DNA of 64,000 nt from Sabellastarte sp. h YS-2021 (GCA_964017235.1 OZ024929.1:19837464-19901463), one strand, 5' to 3'; positions 25,101 to 33,470 are shown, numbered from the stretch's first letter. Made by a program: numbers and translations. Notes: generated by a model from the letters alone, not told the origin.

Positions 25101-26097
25101 AAATGAACCACAGACCCATTGGCCTGTAACATGCTTGATATTGTAACTGCTGTATGCACACACTAGCAGTACAGGAGGAACCCATACCAGGTCGGGTTGA
25201 ATATGCAACCACAAGCTACGAACAGTAAACTCAAAACAACCAATTGGACTCTGTGGAAATACACCATTTTCCCATTTCAACACTACCACCACACACCATG
25301 ACAATGTTCGAATTCCACACACACCAAAGTATTTAATGTGTTAGCATCTGATGAGCATGTCCATTAAAACCCTGACTCACTAGTACACACCAATCCCCAG
25401 GTAGAGTAATGATATCACAGCCACATGTCAGAGATGTCAGAGCCTTGGGACCAATTGTAATGACAGAAAAAATATACTCCATAGTGATGTCTAATACCTT
25501 ATCTTATCTTTAAATCTAAAGCAAAAACACATTAATTACCAAAGACTAACCCATTTGAAGTCATTATCGGCATGTTCACGCACATGTTAGTGATAATTTG
25601 CCCTGTTCAATTTCTATTATAATCAATCTGACAGTATGTAAATGCGATACGCTGCTTCTACATTTGATATTGATGGGTGTCAATAAATGTTTTAATGTTG
25701 TTGCTAGTCCCTATCTTTCTTGTAATGTTATATGAACACTCGCCAGAAGCTAGTCTTAAGTATCACACAGGGCGCAGGTTTTAGTTAGATTATGATACAA
25801 CCTAAATAATATTTTGTGAAATATTTCAACAAATGTGCTTGATTGTAAAATATTACAAGCACAATAGTACAAACTTGGAGTTTTATAAAAAGATGCCATA
25901 ATTTCACTTTGTTGTGATTTTGATTGTTGAAGTATGATTTATAAGATTACACCTACTTCTTTTAGGACTGTGGAGTTGTGTTGAGTTCTGAAACAGAAGG
26001 GAAAGGCTGTTACCCACTGGACGAGCACATCCTGTGTAAAACATGCAATGCACACAGGATCCAGAAACTCACCAGTAAAATGACCACAGAACTGTGA
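1034..26097 (+). CDS. LPP: LPP/zyxin-family LIM-domain protein, 5' end off window
   Basis: Seen: twelve exons with GT-AG edges and matching phases. With one LIM1 alternative they encode about 508 residues up to a TGA at 26095-26097. The N-terminal exons are rich in S, P, Y and H (disordered scaffold). A short conserved segment ending DPEFFG leads into three C-terminal LIM domains with CxxC, HxxC, CxxC and CxxC/D ligands. The last residues ([13 protein letters not shown], ending TTEL) resemble vertebrate LPP and TRIP6 more than zyxin. Known of the family: focal-adhesion and actin-cytoskeleton adaptors that shuttle to the nucleus; the N-terminus binds Ena/VASP and alpha-actinin, the LIM domains respond to force. 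No ActA-like proline-rich Ena/VASP motif lies in the visible part; it may be upstream. The first exons and promoter lie left of the window. Alternatives: the single invertebrate zyxin orthologue. The family is near certain, the paralogue name less so. Confidence 0.9.
1483..1554. repeat. Short imperfect inverted repeat
   Basis: TTATGGACAGGACAGT with TATAAC on the left faces GTTATAACTGTCCAGTCCAT on the right, forming a hairpin of about 70 bp in an intron; possibly a MITE remnant. Confidence 0.5.
2032..2280 (+). CDS. LPP: LPP N-terminal exon
   Basis: A strong acceptor (TTTTTTTTCAG) and a donor GTACTG frame 249 bp, phase 2 to 2. It encodes an S/P/Y-rich segment (SPTYSPYS, then [11 protein letters not shown]). 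The open frame continues beyond the donor into intron, so read-through retention would add about 14 residues before a stop. Confidence 0.8.
2521..3930 (+). mobile_element. Satellite-carrying Helentron-like element, right end missing
   Basis: The left end is a near-perfect hairpin (ATGTCCACCCC, ACT, GGGGGGTGGACAT) at 2521-2549. Next come two copies of a ~155-bp unit with TAATAGCTACTTAGCTAC, then about six copies of a ~163-bp unit (2888-3905) built from CACAAATTTGCTTCT, ACCGTGCGAGATAGAGCGAT, CCACAGGGTATCTA and AAAATGGCGGCCATTTTG. The full element at 51646 has the same head and units plus a right end; here no right-end motif is seen. Confidence 0.75.
4272..4400 (+). CDS. LPP: LPP N-terminal exon
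   Basis: 129 bp between acceptor TGTGTCTTAG and donor AG|GTCAGT, phase 2 to 2, encoding an arginine/serine/proline-rich stretch ([14 protein letters not shown]). The exon tail and donor are repeated several times just downstream (4401-4590), giving several possible alternative donors. Confidence 0.75.
4390..4590 (+). repeat. 52-bp tandem array duplicating an exon tail plus 5' splice site
   Basis: The string GAAAGTAGGT at the exon-intron boundary (4395-4404) recurs at about 4420, 4445 and 4497, and as GAAAGTAGGG at 4549. It is embedded in a unit of about 52 bp (…GTCAGTGCAAATGCCAATTA…). Each copy keeps a potential donor. In frame, the second copy would add a short SRSAYGS-type tail before a stop. 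Confidence 0.75.
4600..6125 (+). other. LPP: LPP intron, nothing recognised
   Basis: Non-coding; no clear element or exon. Confidence 0.4.
6126..6248 (+). CDS. LPP: LPP N-terminal exon
   Basis: 123 bp after a pyrimidine-rich acceptor (ATTTTTTCAG) and before donor AG|GTGAGT, phase 2 to 2. It encodes a P/S-rich linker containing [12 protein letters not shown] fourth consecutive symmetric exon, so any of them can be skipped without breaking frame. Confidence 0.8.
6816..7084 (+). CDS. LPP: LPP pre-LIM exon
   Basis: Starts after CTTGTTTTACAG and ends at TTTG|GTGAGC, phase 2 to 1. The first half is disordered ([21 protein letters not shown]). The last part, [14 protein letters not shown] then DPEFFG, is the conserved helix-like segment found just before LIM1 in this family. 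The change to phase 1 fits both alternative LIM1 exons. Confidence 0.88.
7184..7310 (+). mobile_element. tRNA-derived SINE fragment
   Basis: B-box-like GGTTCAAATCCC near 7215 followed by a tail containing ATGATCCTGGCTGTTAAATG, resembling the 3' tail near 53155 (GACCCTGGCTGTTGAAGGAG). The A-box end is decayed. Confidence 0.55.
7522..8273. mobile_element. hAT-like MITE with imperfect terminal inverted repeats
   Basis: The left end TAGTGATTTCAACGGGT is the inverse of the right end ACCCGTTGAGATCACTA. Subterminal copies of GGGTACCCGGGTACTCG occur at both ends. No ORF inside and no clear 8-bp duplication (right flank is an AT microsatellite). Confidence 0.65.
8500..9749 (+). repeat. Degenerate acceptor/exon-head repeats before LIM1 exon A
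   Basis: The real junction is TTTACATTAG|GCCAATGTG. Related pieces: TTGACATTAGGCAAACAAAT near 8508, CACAG/TTTGTTAACATTGTGCCAA near 8700, TTTACATTAGACCATTGAAC near 9674, and TTTGGCCAATCATTT near 9712. Similarity is weaker than in the LIM2 and GET3 arrays; a hAT MITE (8838-9326) splits the stretch. Confidence 0.45.
8838..9326. mobile_element. hAT MITE with perfect 8-bp target duplication
   Basis: Terminal inverted repeat TAGGGATGGGTCGGTA at 8838-8853, exactly inverted at the right end (TACCGACCCATCCCTA, up to 9326). Flanked by GTGAGGGT at 8830-8837 and 9327-9334. 489 bp with no coding capacity. 8-bp duplications and TAGGG ends are typical of hAT transposons. Confidence 0.92.
9750..9851 (+). 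CDS. LPP: LPP LIM1 first-half exon, version A
   Basis: 102 bp, phase 1 to 1, acceptor ACATTAG, donor GTGAGT. It encodes the N-terminal zinc module of LIM1: CADC, then HVEC, then the opening CVEC of the second module. It joins in frame to the exon at 19869. Version B (14764-14865) has the same length and phase and matches about 17 of 33 residues. Confidence 0.88.
9852..10715 (+). other. LPP: LPP intron between LIM1 A and B, first part
   Basis: AT-rich, non-coding; nothing recognised before the repeat element starting near 10720. Confidence 0.4.
10720..11200 (+). mobile_element. Helentron-like satellite element, short copy
   Basis: Left hairpin: TACCCC-ACAGCCC, loop TTAC, GGGCTGT-C-GGGGTA (10725-10755). 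Three units of about 145 bp follow, each with TATCTC.GAAACCGT.AGGTG, TAGGAAGTTGATACTTGG and a run of TGACCTT motifs. The right end is not resolved; ACGGGGATA near 11175 may be the inverted counterpart of the head. Related copies: 38690-39150 and 47524-48135. Confidence 0.65.
11565..11835 (+). mobile_element. 5S rRNA-derived SINE or 5S pseudogene
   Basis: 11700-11770 carries GAAGTTAAGCAGCAGTGGGC and TAGTACATGGATGGGTGGCC, close to the internal promoter half of animal 5S rRNA. The 5' half is barely recognisable, and 3' sequence beyond the 5S part ends in a T-run. That favours a SINE3-type retroposon over a functional gene. Confidence 0.7.
11836..13290 (+). other. LPP: LPP intron, nothing recognised
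   Basis: AT-rich intronic DNA with no credible exon or element seen. Confidence 0.4.
13291..13483. mobile_element. Pogo/Tigger-like MITE
   Basis: Left end CAGTAGAACCTCTAT and right end (inverted) CAGTGGAACTTAAAT, flanked by TA on both sides (13289-13290, 13484-13485). 193 bp without ORF; TA duplication and CAGTNGAACC ends fit the pogo branch of Tc1/mariner. Confidence 0.7.
14764..14865 (+). CDS. LPP: LPP LIM1 first-half exon, version B
   Basis: 102 bp, phase 1 to 1, acceptor CACCTGTAG, donor GTAAGT. Encodes CAKC, HVDC and CTSC in the same order as version A. Using both A and B would give two consecutive half-domains, so mutually exclusive use is the simple expectation (inference). The residues [16 protein letters not shown] keep every zinc ligand, so this is not a decayed copy. 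Confidence 0.88.
14866..15671 (+). other. LPP: LPP intron after LIM1 B, nothing recognised
   Basis: Non-coding AT-rich sequence. Confidence 0.4.
15672..15805 (+). mobile_element. SINE fragment with B-box-like motif
   Basis: ATCCTGGGTTTCACTCCCAG near 15715 resembles a tRNA B-box and T-arm; the following text (TTCTTGCCAGTGCCTGATGG) is unstructured. It abuts the MITE starting at 15811. Confidence 0.4.
16330..17540. repeat. Satellite array 1 of the Helentron-like element (~170 bp, about 7 units)
   Basis: Units contain CTTATATCTCGAAAACC, TGCTAGATAGAGCGATTTC, GGGTATCTCTGCAGAGTAG and AAAATGGCGGCCATTTTG. Apparent ORFs on both strands here are repeat artefacts. A further partial run lies at 18965-19235. 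Confidence 0.85.
17541..18885. repeat. Satellite array 2 of the same element (~133 bp, about 10 units)
   Basis: Units contain AGAGCTTTCAC, GTGAAGTTTCAGACCC, CACCTACTCAAAATGAGTAA and TATCTCTAAAAGTATTGC. It starts abruptly inside an array 1 unit (after CTATCCCAAA), so two different satellites share one carrier. Confidence 0.87.
19492..19825 (+). mobile_element. tRNA-derived SINE
   Basis: A-box-like TGGCCTAGTGGGTAATACAC, B-box GGTTCAATCCC (about 19549), body with CCCAGTGGCAGGTTAAAGAA and TAGTCGGATGGGTAATATAG, and an A-rich simple tail ATACAAATACAATACAA. The copy near 48970 shares the body motifs. Confidence 0.8.
19869..19936 (+). CDS. LPP: LPP LIM1 second-half exon
   Basis: 68 bp, phase 1 to 0, acceptor TTCACTATAG, donor GTGAGG. 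Completes the second zinc module of LIM1 ([16 protein letters not shown]); CESC supplies the last two ligands. It accepts either version of the preceding exon. Confidence 0.9.
19980..20122. repeat. 71-bp tandem duplication
   Basis: Two near-identical copies beginning ACTCTATATAAATATCCCCT (19981 and 20052), differing at only a few positions; recent. Confidence 0.85.
20125..20908 (+). other. LPP: LPP intron, nothing recognised
   Basis: Non-coding. A small direct repeat (GAGTCCACGGT twice near 20230) is the only structure noticed. Confidence 0.4.
20909..20956 (+). CDS. LPP: LPP LIM2 opening exon
   Basis: 48 bp, phase 0 to 0, acceptor CTCCTTATAG, donor GTAAGA. Encodes [20 protein letters not shown] is the first ligand pair of LIM2. 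Confidence 0.9.
21161..21600. mobile_element. Palindromic MITE
   Basis: Left end GGTGGTATACACTAACATTC and right end inverse GCGGTATTCACTAACATTCC, with repeated subterminal TTAGTCCTAA/TTAGGA motifs along both arms and a mid motif TTCACAAAGCA. About 440 bp, no ORF. Confidence 0.7.
21610..22103 (+). repeat. Decayed tandem copies of the LIM2 acceptor plus exon head
   Basis: The real exon begins CACAG|ATTGTGCGTGCCACTGG. Related heads begin near 21626, 21650, 21738, 21810, 21925 and 22014, most still preceded by AG and a T-rich tract, spaced about 70-115 bp. The copy at 21925 (ATTATACATGCCACTGGGAA) follows the real exon for about 45 bases, then reads TAG where the real exon has CAG. Copies are separated by a conserved spacer AGGAATA.AT. 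Confidence 0.8.
22104..22234 (+). CDS. LPP: LPP LIM2 main exon
   Basis: 131 bp, phase 0 to 2, acceptor CTCGTCACAG, donor GTAAGT. Encodes the rest of LIM2: HSQC, CVVC and CIQD as the final ligands (Asp as eighth ligand, usual for this family), ending in DFHR. Confidence 0.92.
22283..22690. mobile_element. Probable MITE with degenerate inverted ends
   Basis: Left GGACTGTCTTCACAAAGCTT is loosely inverse to right AGGCTTTATGAAACTAGGTC; inner arms repeat CTTAAAGAAGGTG/TAACTGAGGGAG-type stretches. No target duplication resolved. Confidence 0.45.
23123..23243 (+). CDS. LPP: LPP LIM3 first exon
   Basis: 121 bp, phase 2 to 0, acceptor TTTCTATAACAG, donor GTGAGC. Encodes KFAPRCCVC, an acidic insert (QEGEEEA), [14 protein letters not shown] and YKCE, the first zinc module of LIM3. 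Confidence 0.92.
23325..23544. mobile_element. MITE, same family as 15811 and 24085
   Basis: Begins TTTAAAATTCGCCAAGAATC and ends GTGAATTTTAGATTTCTTAC; the middle (AAAATGATGTTTTGTCTTAA) matches the sister copies. It keeps the uninterrupted centre, giving a second empty-site comparison. Confidence 0.85.
24085..24309. mobile_element. Intact 225-bp MITE
   Basis: GAGTAAGAAATCTAAAATTC at the left end is exactly inverted at the right end. Two direct copies of the AATTCGCCA unit at each end. Carries the intact site AATTCATTTATTTTATTAGT (read on the minus strand) that is broken in the 15811 copy. Confidence 0.9.
24340..24990 (+). pseudogene. Penelope-like retroelement fragment (GIY-YIG endonuclease end)
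   Basis: Translated pieces in shifted frames give the Penelope-like signature: [12 protein letters not shown], then [20 protein letters not shown] (GIY-YIG core as IYC…YIGQT), then CFNQPNHSC, and [16 protein letters not shown]. Stops and frame changes near 24530 and 24670 show decay. Penelope-like elements carry RT followed by this nuclease; no RT is visible upstream, so it is 5'-truncated. It lies in the intron before the last LPP exon. Confidence 0.75.
25000..25965 (+). other. LPP: LPP last intron, 3' part, nothing recognised
   Basis: Non-coding up to the acceptor at 25965. Confidence 0.35.
25966..26097 (+). CDS. LPP: LPP LIM3 last exon and stop
   Basis: 132 bp after acceptor TACTTCTTTTAG. 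Encodes [20 protein letters not shown], the final ligands CKTC and the tail ending KMTTEL, then TGA. This terminal segment is the best evidence for LPP/TRIP6 affinity. Confidence 0.93.
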   Translation, partial: DCGVVLSSETEGKGCYPLDEHILCKTCNAHRIQKLTSKMTTEL

Positions 26098-26227
26098 GAG
26101 GGAGAGATGTAACCAGCAAAATTAGTGGCAAAGACTTAAATGTAAAAAGTGACCAATACATAATTGTAATACCAAGCGAAGAGCAAAAATAATATCCATA
26201 GTACCATCAAATATATATGTCATGATA

Positions 26228-26812
26228 GAAAGTCCAATCTGGTAGAATTTCAAATTCTAACAGTAGAAAGTCCAGGTGGAATTTCTACAGGTAGAAAGTC
26301 CAATCTAGGAGATTTGGGTACTGTGCTGGGGTGCGAAATCTAAAACTTGGATAATATGCCAATCTAAATGTTGAAACTCCGGATGAGGTGACAGTACTTC
26401 AAGCTTTACATGCTTAGACCATTTGGGCAGTAGTGACAAAACAAATGCTGCCAGAAGCATAGGTGTTAATTGCTCAACTAAATGCCATGTAGAAAGTGAC
26501 TACTGTCAAATTTTCCCTTGAAAAATGGTGTTTTGGATTAAAATGTTTTCCTTAATATGCGTTTTCTTCATTTATGAAAGCCGCACCTTGCTTATGTGAC
26601 AGATTTATATGTATAGTAGGCCCACTTTTTGTGCTTCAGTTGGACTTTCTTTCAAGCTTAGATTGAGTTTCTACAAAGATTACGTTCTCGTACACAGAGC
26701 AATATCTAAATATCTGAGACTGGAATTTCAACCAAGTTTATTAGATTTCGGACACCAGGGTAATACCCAAATCTCCTAGATTGGACTTTCACTCCAATTG
26801 GACTTCACAGCT
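26228..26812. repeat. Long inverted repeat in the LPP 3' region
   Basis: GAAAGTCCAATCTAGGAGAT at about 26293 is inverted at about 26770 (ATCTCCTAGATTGGACTTTC). The pairing continues for much of both arms (GCGAAATCTAAAACTTGG against CCAAGTTTATTAGATTTCGG). GAAAGTCC is also repeated at the left edge. Looks like a foldback MITE that would form a long hairpin if transcribed. Confidence 0.75.
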
Positions 26813-27682
26813 GATTTTTGTATTCTTCAAGCAAATATCGACTTATCTTACTAATTATTCAAATAATTTTAGTGGATAATGAATGTTAAATAACATTATG
26901 AAGTAGTTTTGCTAAAGACTCAAGTTGCGTTGTAATGTGAAAAAATTTTCAGTTTCTCTAATAAAGCTTCAGTTTCTCTTACACATGCTTTCTTTTACAT
27001 CAGCATACTGCCAAGACAGAGACTCTCTGATAAGCACATGACATGTACAAGTACTAAGATGGCATCTCGGTAGGAGATGCGGTCAAAGGCTCATAAGACC
27101 TACAGAAGCATATTGATGCGTGGAGGGTGGGGAATGCCCAATTACAGTTAGAGAGTGATATCACTCACACACAATTTTTTACACTTTTGTTATGTAAGTT
27201 ATAAATACAAAATGTATGTGTACATGTTTGGAAAAAAGTATTTTAGAATTTTATCACAAGACAAAATAATATCGAAGTCTGCAGGACAAGGATTTGAATT
27301 TATTATCCACCACGTGACATATTTGTCCTAAATACTGGGAAATACAGACGGGGATGTATGTTTTTGTATACACCGGCACCGTGGTACTATGGATAATAAG
27401 TGTGAATAACTTTCGGTTTTTCAACAATATCTCAGAGAGTATGTCACTGACAAGTATTATTATATATCACAAGAAAGGTGTTCTTACAGCGCTTCTGCTC
27501 ATGTGAATTACATAACAATCTATGCAAAAATAATTGAGATATTGCAAGTTAAAGATTGACGGTTTTATATTTACTGTTGTCACTGCTTTTTGATAACACA
27601 TTCTCTCATGAAATATTCATGTTATTTAACCCATAAATCGTACAAAATGGCAGATAATAAAAGTAAAACATCCCTCATCAGA

Positions 27683-27790
27683 CATATGCAGAAAAAATAT
27701 ATCACTCAGGAAGATTAACAATATAATACTCGTGCTACACACTCGTATAATATTGTTATCTTCATTTGTGATATATTTTTTCTGTATATG
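27683..27790. repeat. 108-bp near-perfect hairpin
   Basis: CATATGCAGAAAAAATATAT pairs with ATATATTTTTTCTGTATATG, and AAGATTAACAATATAATAC with GTATAATATTGTTATCTT, around a loop CTCGTGCTACACA. Confidence 0.85.
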
Positions 27791-28509
27791 TCATTCAGAA
27801 AGTTTTCCTATTTTCTTTTGATAAGGTTAAAATATATATATCAGTGGAACACTTTTCCTATTTAGTTCATACTAATATTACAGAACTGTGTATTACAGGG
27901 CACAAAAAAACAGAAATTGTGCACAGAAGAAGCCTACCAATAAAATTAAAGTAAAAACATTCTGGCATTCATCACGAGGTTGATGTGATAAACTGTAATG
28001 ATTTTTGTTTTGTTATATACAGGTTAAACCTGGTATATGCTGAATTAATTGTTTCAAGCGTTAAGTATGTGAATAACACCAGCAAGTATGAGTGCCAGTG
28101 ATTTTTTTTTTCTAAATAAAACCCTGTGCCATTTTGCCTACCATTTTTATAAACTCTTTTTTTATCTCTTGCATAATGTGTTCATATAATATTTGGATTA
28201 TGTATTTTTGTTATATTAAAGAATTCTTGTCGTTCCTACTGATGTTTGCCATCACATACAAATGTTCGAATTTTAAAATTATTTACCAGAAGCAATATTT
28301 TGATGTATCGTCTGTCTTACTTGGTAGATATTATGTATTTCCCTGTAAAATTGTTTAACCTAGATCCTCTCTGTTTTGTATACTTTGTATAAAGTTTTGT
28401 TTAAGGTTCCATACAAATGTTTTCTATGTATGTTACTCATATCAGTGATTATAGATGCTATAGTTATACTAAATAAATTATTCCTTCTCATTCATTCTGT
28501 TGTAGTTTT

Positions 28510-29900
28510 GTATCATGTAGTAGTGTTATAGCTGTGTAAATTGGTGTTTAAGCAAAGGGATTCAGACTATGTCAAAATGTTAACCCAATTTAGAAGGTGC
28601 TATGGTGACAGCAAGTCTGTTTGGCATGTCAAATTCAAATCCCGAATATTGAAATACATATTTAAAAAAAAATCAAAATTATTTTTTATTTCTTTTGTAC
28701 ATTGATCTATAATTTTAAGACAAACTAACATTAGAATCTCCATTGCATTACATGTATCTGTAATGTGAAAGAATTACAGTAAAAAATTAATAAATTTTCA
28801 GCCTTAATTGTATTTTGTTTCTTGATTACATGTTTGTTAAAGATTGAAATAGCTATTAGTTCATGATATCTGTTATATTTTGTATAAATATATACCTGTA
28901 TTGAAATGGTGTTTATAAGTAAACTCTGGTTTTGAATAGTGATTTATAGCTTTTATACAATTATCAGCATGTAGATATGTAAAATGTGAAAAAGTATGTA
29001 AAATGTACCACAAAAGAAATTCCTGGTTTCACTTTCAATTTGCATTGTCCATTGTATAAGAATCTCATCCATCATTTCTTCACAGAAAATATTGTATAAT
29101 ATTATGATCTCACCAAAGGTATCTCATACTGCCCAAGGTAGAACATGGTCATTTTGTTTAACCACTCACAAAACATGTCATTGGTGTAGATGGTCATGTT
29201 TGAATGACATTGAATGAGTTATAAAAGTGATAACCTAGGATTCAGAAATTTTTGACCATTTTACCAAAGAAAGTGTTTCATAACAGGTATGTCACATTGT
29301 ACGTTACAAATTTGAGGGTATTTTGTCCTTTTATATGAAGTGTTTAACTGATAAAAATAAACTAAAACATAAGCTGGAAGAAATCATTGTTGTAGCCTCC
29401 TTTATTTTGGTATTCTTCATTTGTTGTTGTTCCCGACACAATATTACAAGGTTTACAATTTTGCTGATCTGTCATTTTCCTGTGCCAAAAGTACCAATTG
29501 GGATTTCCTATTGTTGAATTATTGAAAACATCATGAATTCACGTGACTGGAACAAAAGTTAATATGATAATTGGAGACTTCAGAGCATAGAGACAATAAT
29601 TCAAGTAATGCTTTACTATTGTAATCCTAGATGTAGTAAAAGCCCCATGTGTTTTGTATGTAGTGCTGAATTTGTGTTTGTCTGTGTTTTTAAAATAATC
29701 AAAATTTTGTGGTTTATTTTAAGCCAGTTCTTTGTCTCACTGTCCCACAATCAAATTTGAAGACATTGAAAATTTGACACAATCTCCAATTTAGCATTCT
29801 TTGTAATGTTACTTTTATTTGGCAAATGTTCATTGAGGATGATTACCTTTTAGCCAAATGTGTATGTTCTAATATTATTAGTAGTGTAATGTAGTAATGT
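28510..29900 (+). other. Intergenic, nothing recognised
   Basis: AT-rich, no credible ORF or element. Confidence 0.4.
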
Positions 29901-29909
29901 AATACAGCT

Positions 29910-30036
29910 GGGACTGTATTTACAAAAGGGATCAGCAAACAATAAGCTAAAAAATAGCTTAAGTTTAGTGTCAAAGACTCTAACCTTTAACTAATTTTTG
30001 CTTATTTTTCACAAATTCCTTTTGTGATTACATCCC
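29910..30036. mobile_element. Small MITE
   Basis: GGGACTGTATTTACAAAAGG at the left is inverse to CCTTTTGTGATTACATCCCC at the right; internal AGCTTAAGTTTAG and CTTATTTTTCACAAATTC continue the symmetry. Confidence 0.7.
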
Positions 30037-32025
30037 CTGATGAATAAGAATGAGACAGCTTTACTCTTTGGAAAAGATTATGGTGGATTAATAGCATGTG
30101 ATATGTTGCAATAATATAGTTCATTTTATACAGTTGTATATCAAATATAACAGTATTACAGTTGTGTATTGTAATAAATTATATCCATGAAATTTTAGTG
30201 TACAATAAAGGAACTACCATAAATTTACTGTACATGTATTTGTTTTAATAGCCCCCTGCTTGGTGTGCTAGGTTGGTCTAGATATTATCTTGTTACAAAA
30301 CAGAATATAAACAACTGGTCCAAAAACATGGATGTCATGACTCAGCAGGTACTTGCCAACTATCTGTAGGTTGGTTTTGCAATATTTATGTCGTTCCATT
30401 TTAATACCTTTTACAAAGACTAAACATACATCTGAGGTACACATAAAATATAAAATATTTTATTTGCACAGTCTTTGCAAAATAGATGAATTTTAATGCA
30501 CAACAATAAAAGTCTCTGAGATCTCAAATGCACACTAATCAGCCGAGAGCGTTCAACCTCCCTTGCATTCAGTAGATCACACTGAATCTAGTGCCAGTAC
30601 CAGTCAGGTCTCGGGTTCAAACCCGAGAACTCAGATCCAAGGGATACTGCGGAAGTTTAAATTGTAGGGTCTCCACTTCCACCTAACTTAAAATCTAAAA
30701 AGCGCACCGATAAAAGGAGACTCTGGTCCCTTAAATATAGGTCTTCGGAGGAGGAGGAGGAGTCAGACTTCAACCCTCAGGGTCAAAAGTCTCCCACAGG
30801 TGAACAATCTGAGAAATAAGGGCGAGTGTACGGAGGCCTATAGGCCCATTACCTTTGATAACCTCAAACAAAAGGACTTAACTGAGTCTAAAGTGGCTCA
30901 ACAATGGGAGCTCAGACCTAAAGGTCCTTCAGCCGTGCTTTCAGTTAGTCCTACCTTAAAGAGGCCATAGACAAATTGATTAAACCACCTCCCTCCTCTG
31001 CAAGTGGTACAGTTTGGGTAATTCGTGTTTGGAGATAAAATGCAAGAGTTCAATACAGATTTTGCTAGTATCTGTATATCTCCCTAACCCTCTAGAACCC
31101 CTATGGGCAAGGTCCCTATGCAGGTAGTTTGAGCACCAGGCTAGGCAAAATCTCTGTAGCTTTAACTTTTTGGCTGCCTTCACCCAGGTCATTTCTGAAT
31201 GCAACCTGGTCATGGAAAACTGTAAAGACAGTATCAAGGCTACTGCCAATGGATCCAAATGCAGATCCTGAAAAAGCAGCCAGAAATGGTTATGAAAAGA
31301 CCTATGATTACCTATATATCCTGAATAAGAGGATTCTTATTCAACAAAGAGCATTAGCCTATCAAAGTAAGGCCTTAGTCCACATTCTCTATGGGTAATT
31401 CAGTGCTTATTAGGTGTGAATCTGAAATGGCCCATCTCCAACCTCACCTGGGAGATACCAGACATCAAGAACTTAGGAGCTCCCCATTCTGTCCCTCCCC
31501 TTTGTTCCATTCACAATTGGTTAAGGAGGGAGAAGTGTTACTGCTCAAAAAGGCACCCCTAAAAACATTCGGGGTTTTAAGCCCTATCAAACCAGCCCTA
31601 AAGTGATCCCCATCATAACAAGAAAAGAGGCTCCTACAGGAAATGCCCGTATGGGGGTCAATCCACTCCAAGCAGTAACCAATCATTTTCCTCAGGCAGG
31701 GGGAAATTGAGCAGCAAAGGCTCCAGAGGTCATTTCTGACCTCACCTAAAGGGACAATTGCATGGAGATCCCTCTTGCTAATAATTAGGTAGGTCATCTC
31801 CATACTTTCAGAAGACACTGGCAAAAAGAAATGCTCCAACAATGTATTAAACATTATTAACAATGGTTTGTTCATCAATTCATCACAAAACCAAAATTAG
31901 CCAGAGTTCCCCTGATTCATTCAGGATACAAGGCCCATCAAAAGATCTAGCTCTGGCCTCTTGCATCCAGTCTCTCCTGTCAACATTATAGAGAGGGTGT
32001 AAAATGTAACATCTCTTCAGTTTCA

Positions 32026-32631
32026 ATGTCGCTTGTTTCTATTCCCCAAGCCTCACCAAGATGGAGGCCAGTCATAGATCTCAGCAGGCTCAACACCTTT
32101 CTATTAGTAGAAAGGTTCAAAATGGAAACATCAGTGTCCATCAGGGCCTCTCTGATTCAAGGGGAATTGGTGTCATCTATAGACCTGTCAGATGCCTTCC
32201 TTAACATCCCCATCCACACAGCCTCCAGGAAGTACCTACGATTCTTCCACGGTTCTCAAGTGTTCCAGTTCACCTCCCTCCCTTTTGGCCTAGCTACGGT
32301 TCCCCAAGTCTTTACAATGATTGTAGTGGAAGTGAAGCTGATGACCCTCACAAAGGGAGTCAGACTTCACCAATACATGGAAGATTGGCTTATCAGGGCC
32401 CCGTATCAGGAGGAGTCACAAGTGAACACTCAGATCGTGGTAGACCTAACACAGTCCTTAGGGTGGACAATCAATCAAGAGAAGTTCGAACTCAAAACCA
32501 CTCAGGTGTTTTCATTTGTGGGCTACGAATACCACCTAGATTTAGCCCTTGTAAAACCCACTCAAGAGAGATGGCTCAAACTTCGGAATTTTATTCTATG
32601 CTCACAGTCAAAACATGTTTTGACTACATGA
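32026..32631 (+). pseudogene. DIRS reverse transcriptase with altered active site
   Basis: 201-codon open stretch with RWRPVIDLSRLN, SSIDLSDAFLNIPI (first catalytic Asp), FTSLPFGLA and HQYMEDWLIRAP. The usual YLDD or YVDD is YMED here, with the first Asp of the pair replaced by Glu, so catalysis is probably lost. The frame breaks on both sides. Confidence 0.85.
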
Positions 32632-33470
32632 TGTTTGATGTCGCTAATTGAGTTGCTTGCTTCAACAGAGAAGATTGTCCCGGAGGAATGTCTTCACATA
32701 AGACCCTTTCAGTGGTATCTCAAGGAGCACTGGAGATATCCTCATTCGTTGGACAGCCTCCTTCCTTGGTCAGAGGCCATTTCAGCTCACCTAGAGTGGT
32801 GAAAAAAACCTGCAAATGTGATGAAGGATGCAGGCCTTCACCCCAAAGACCACAATATCCAGATCATTACAGATGTCTCAAACAAAGGTTACCATGCTCA
32901 CTTAGAGCAAGTCTCTACAAAGGTCTGTGGTCAGACAGGGCGAAAAGACAACATATAAATGTTGTAGAGTTAAAGGGGGTATCTCTAGTCCTGTAAGGTT
33001 CAAGGACCAGTGTCAAAATCAAACAGTGTTGGTTGCTACAGACAACAGTAGTAACCTACATAAACAAACAAGGAGGAACCCAGTCAGTGGAGATGTGTGC
33101 TCTCCTGTGAAAAATCATGACCTGGTGCCATCATTACCAGATAACCCTAAGATGCATGTGATGGCCGACCTACTGTCCCAGTTGAACCAACTCCAATCAA
33201 CAGAATGGTCACTGCATCTGCAGGTGTTTAAAACAGATCTGTCAAAAGTTGTTCACTCCTCATGTAGATTTATTTGCCACTTGTCTGAACCACAAAGTTC
33301 CATTGTACGTATCTCCAGTCCCAGACCAACATGCTTGGAACATAGATGCTCTGAACATAAATTGGTTGGGTCTCACTGCTTATGCTTACCCTCCCACGAC
33401 TCAAAAAATTAGGTAATGCAATTGCCTCATTCTAATAGCCAGCCCCAGGCTGGAAAGTGATGCCCTGGTT

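Larger units (their letters stand above)
26098..28500 (+). terminator. LPP: Probable LPP 3' UTR region with candidate poly(A) signals
   Basis: No open frame worth calling. AATAAA hexamers occur at 26960-26965, 28115-28120 and 28472-28477; which one is used cannot be told. The segment also holds two hairpin-forming repeats (26228-26812, 27683-27790). Confidence 0.35.
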
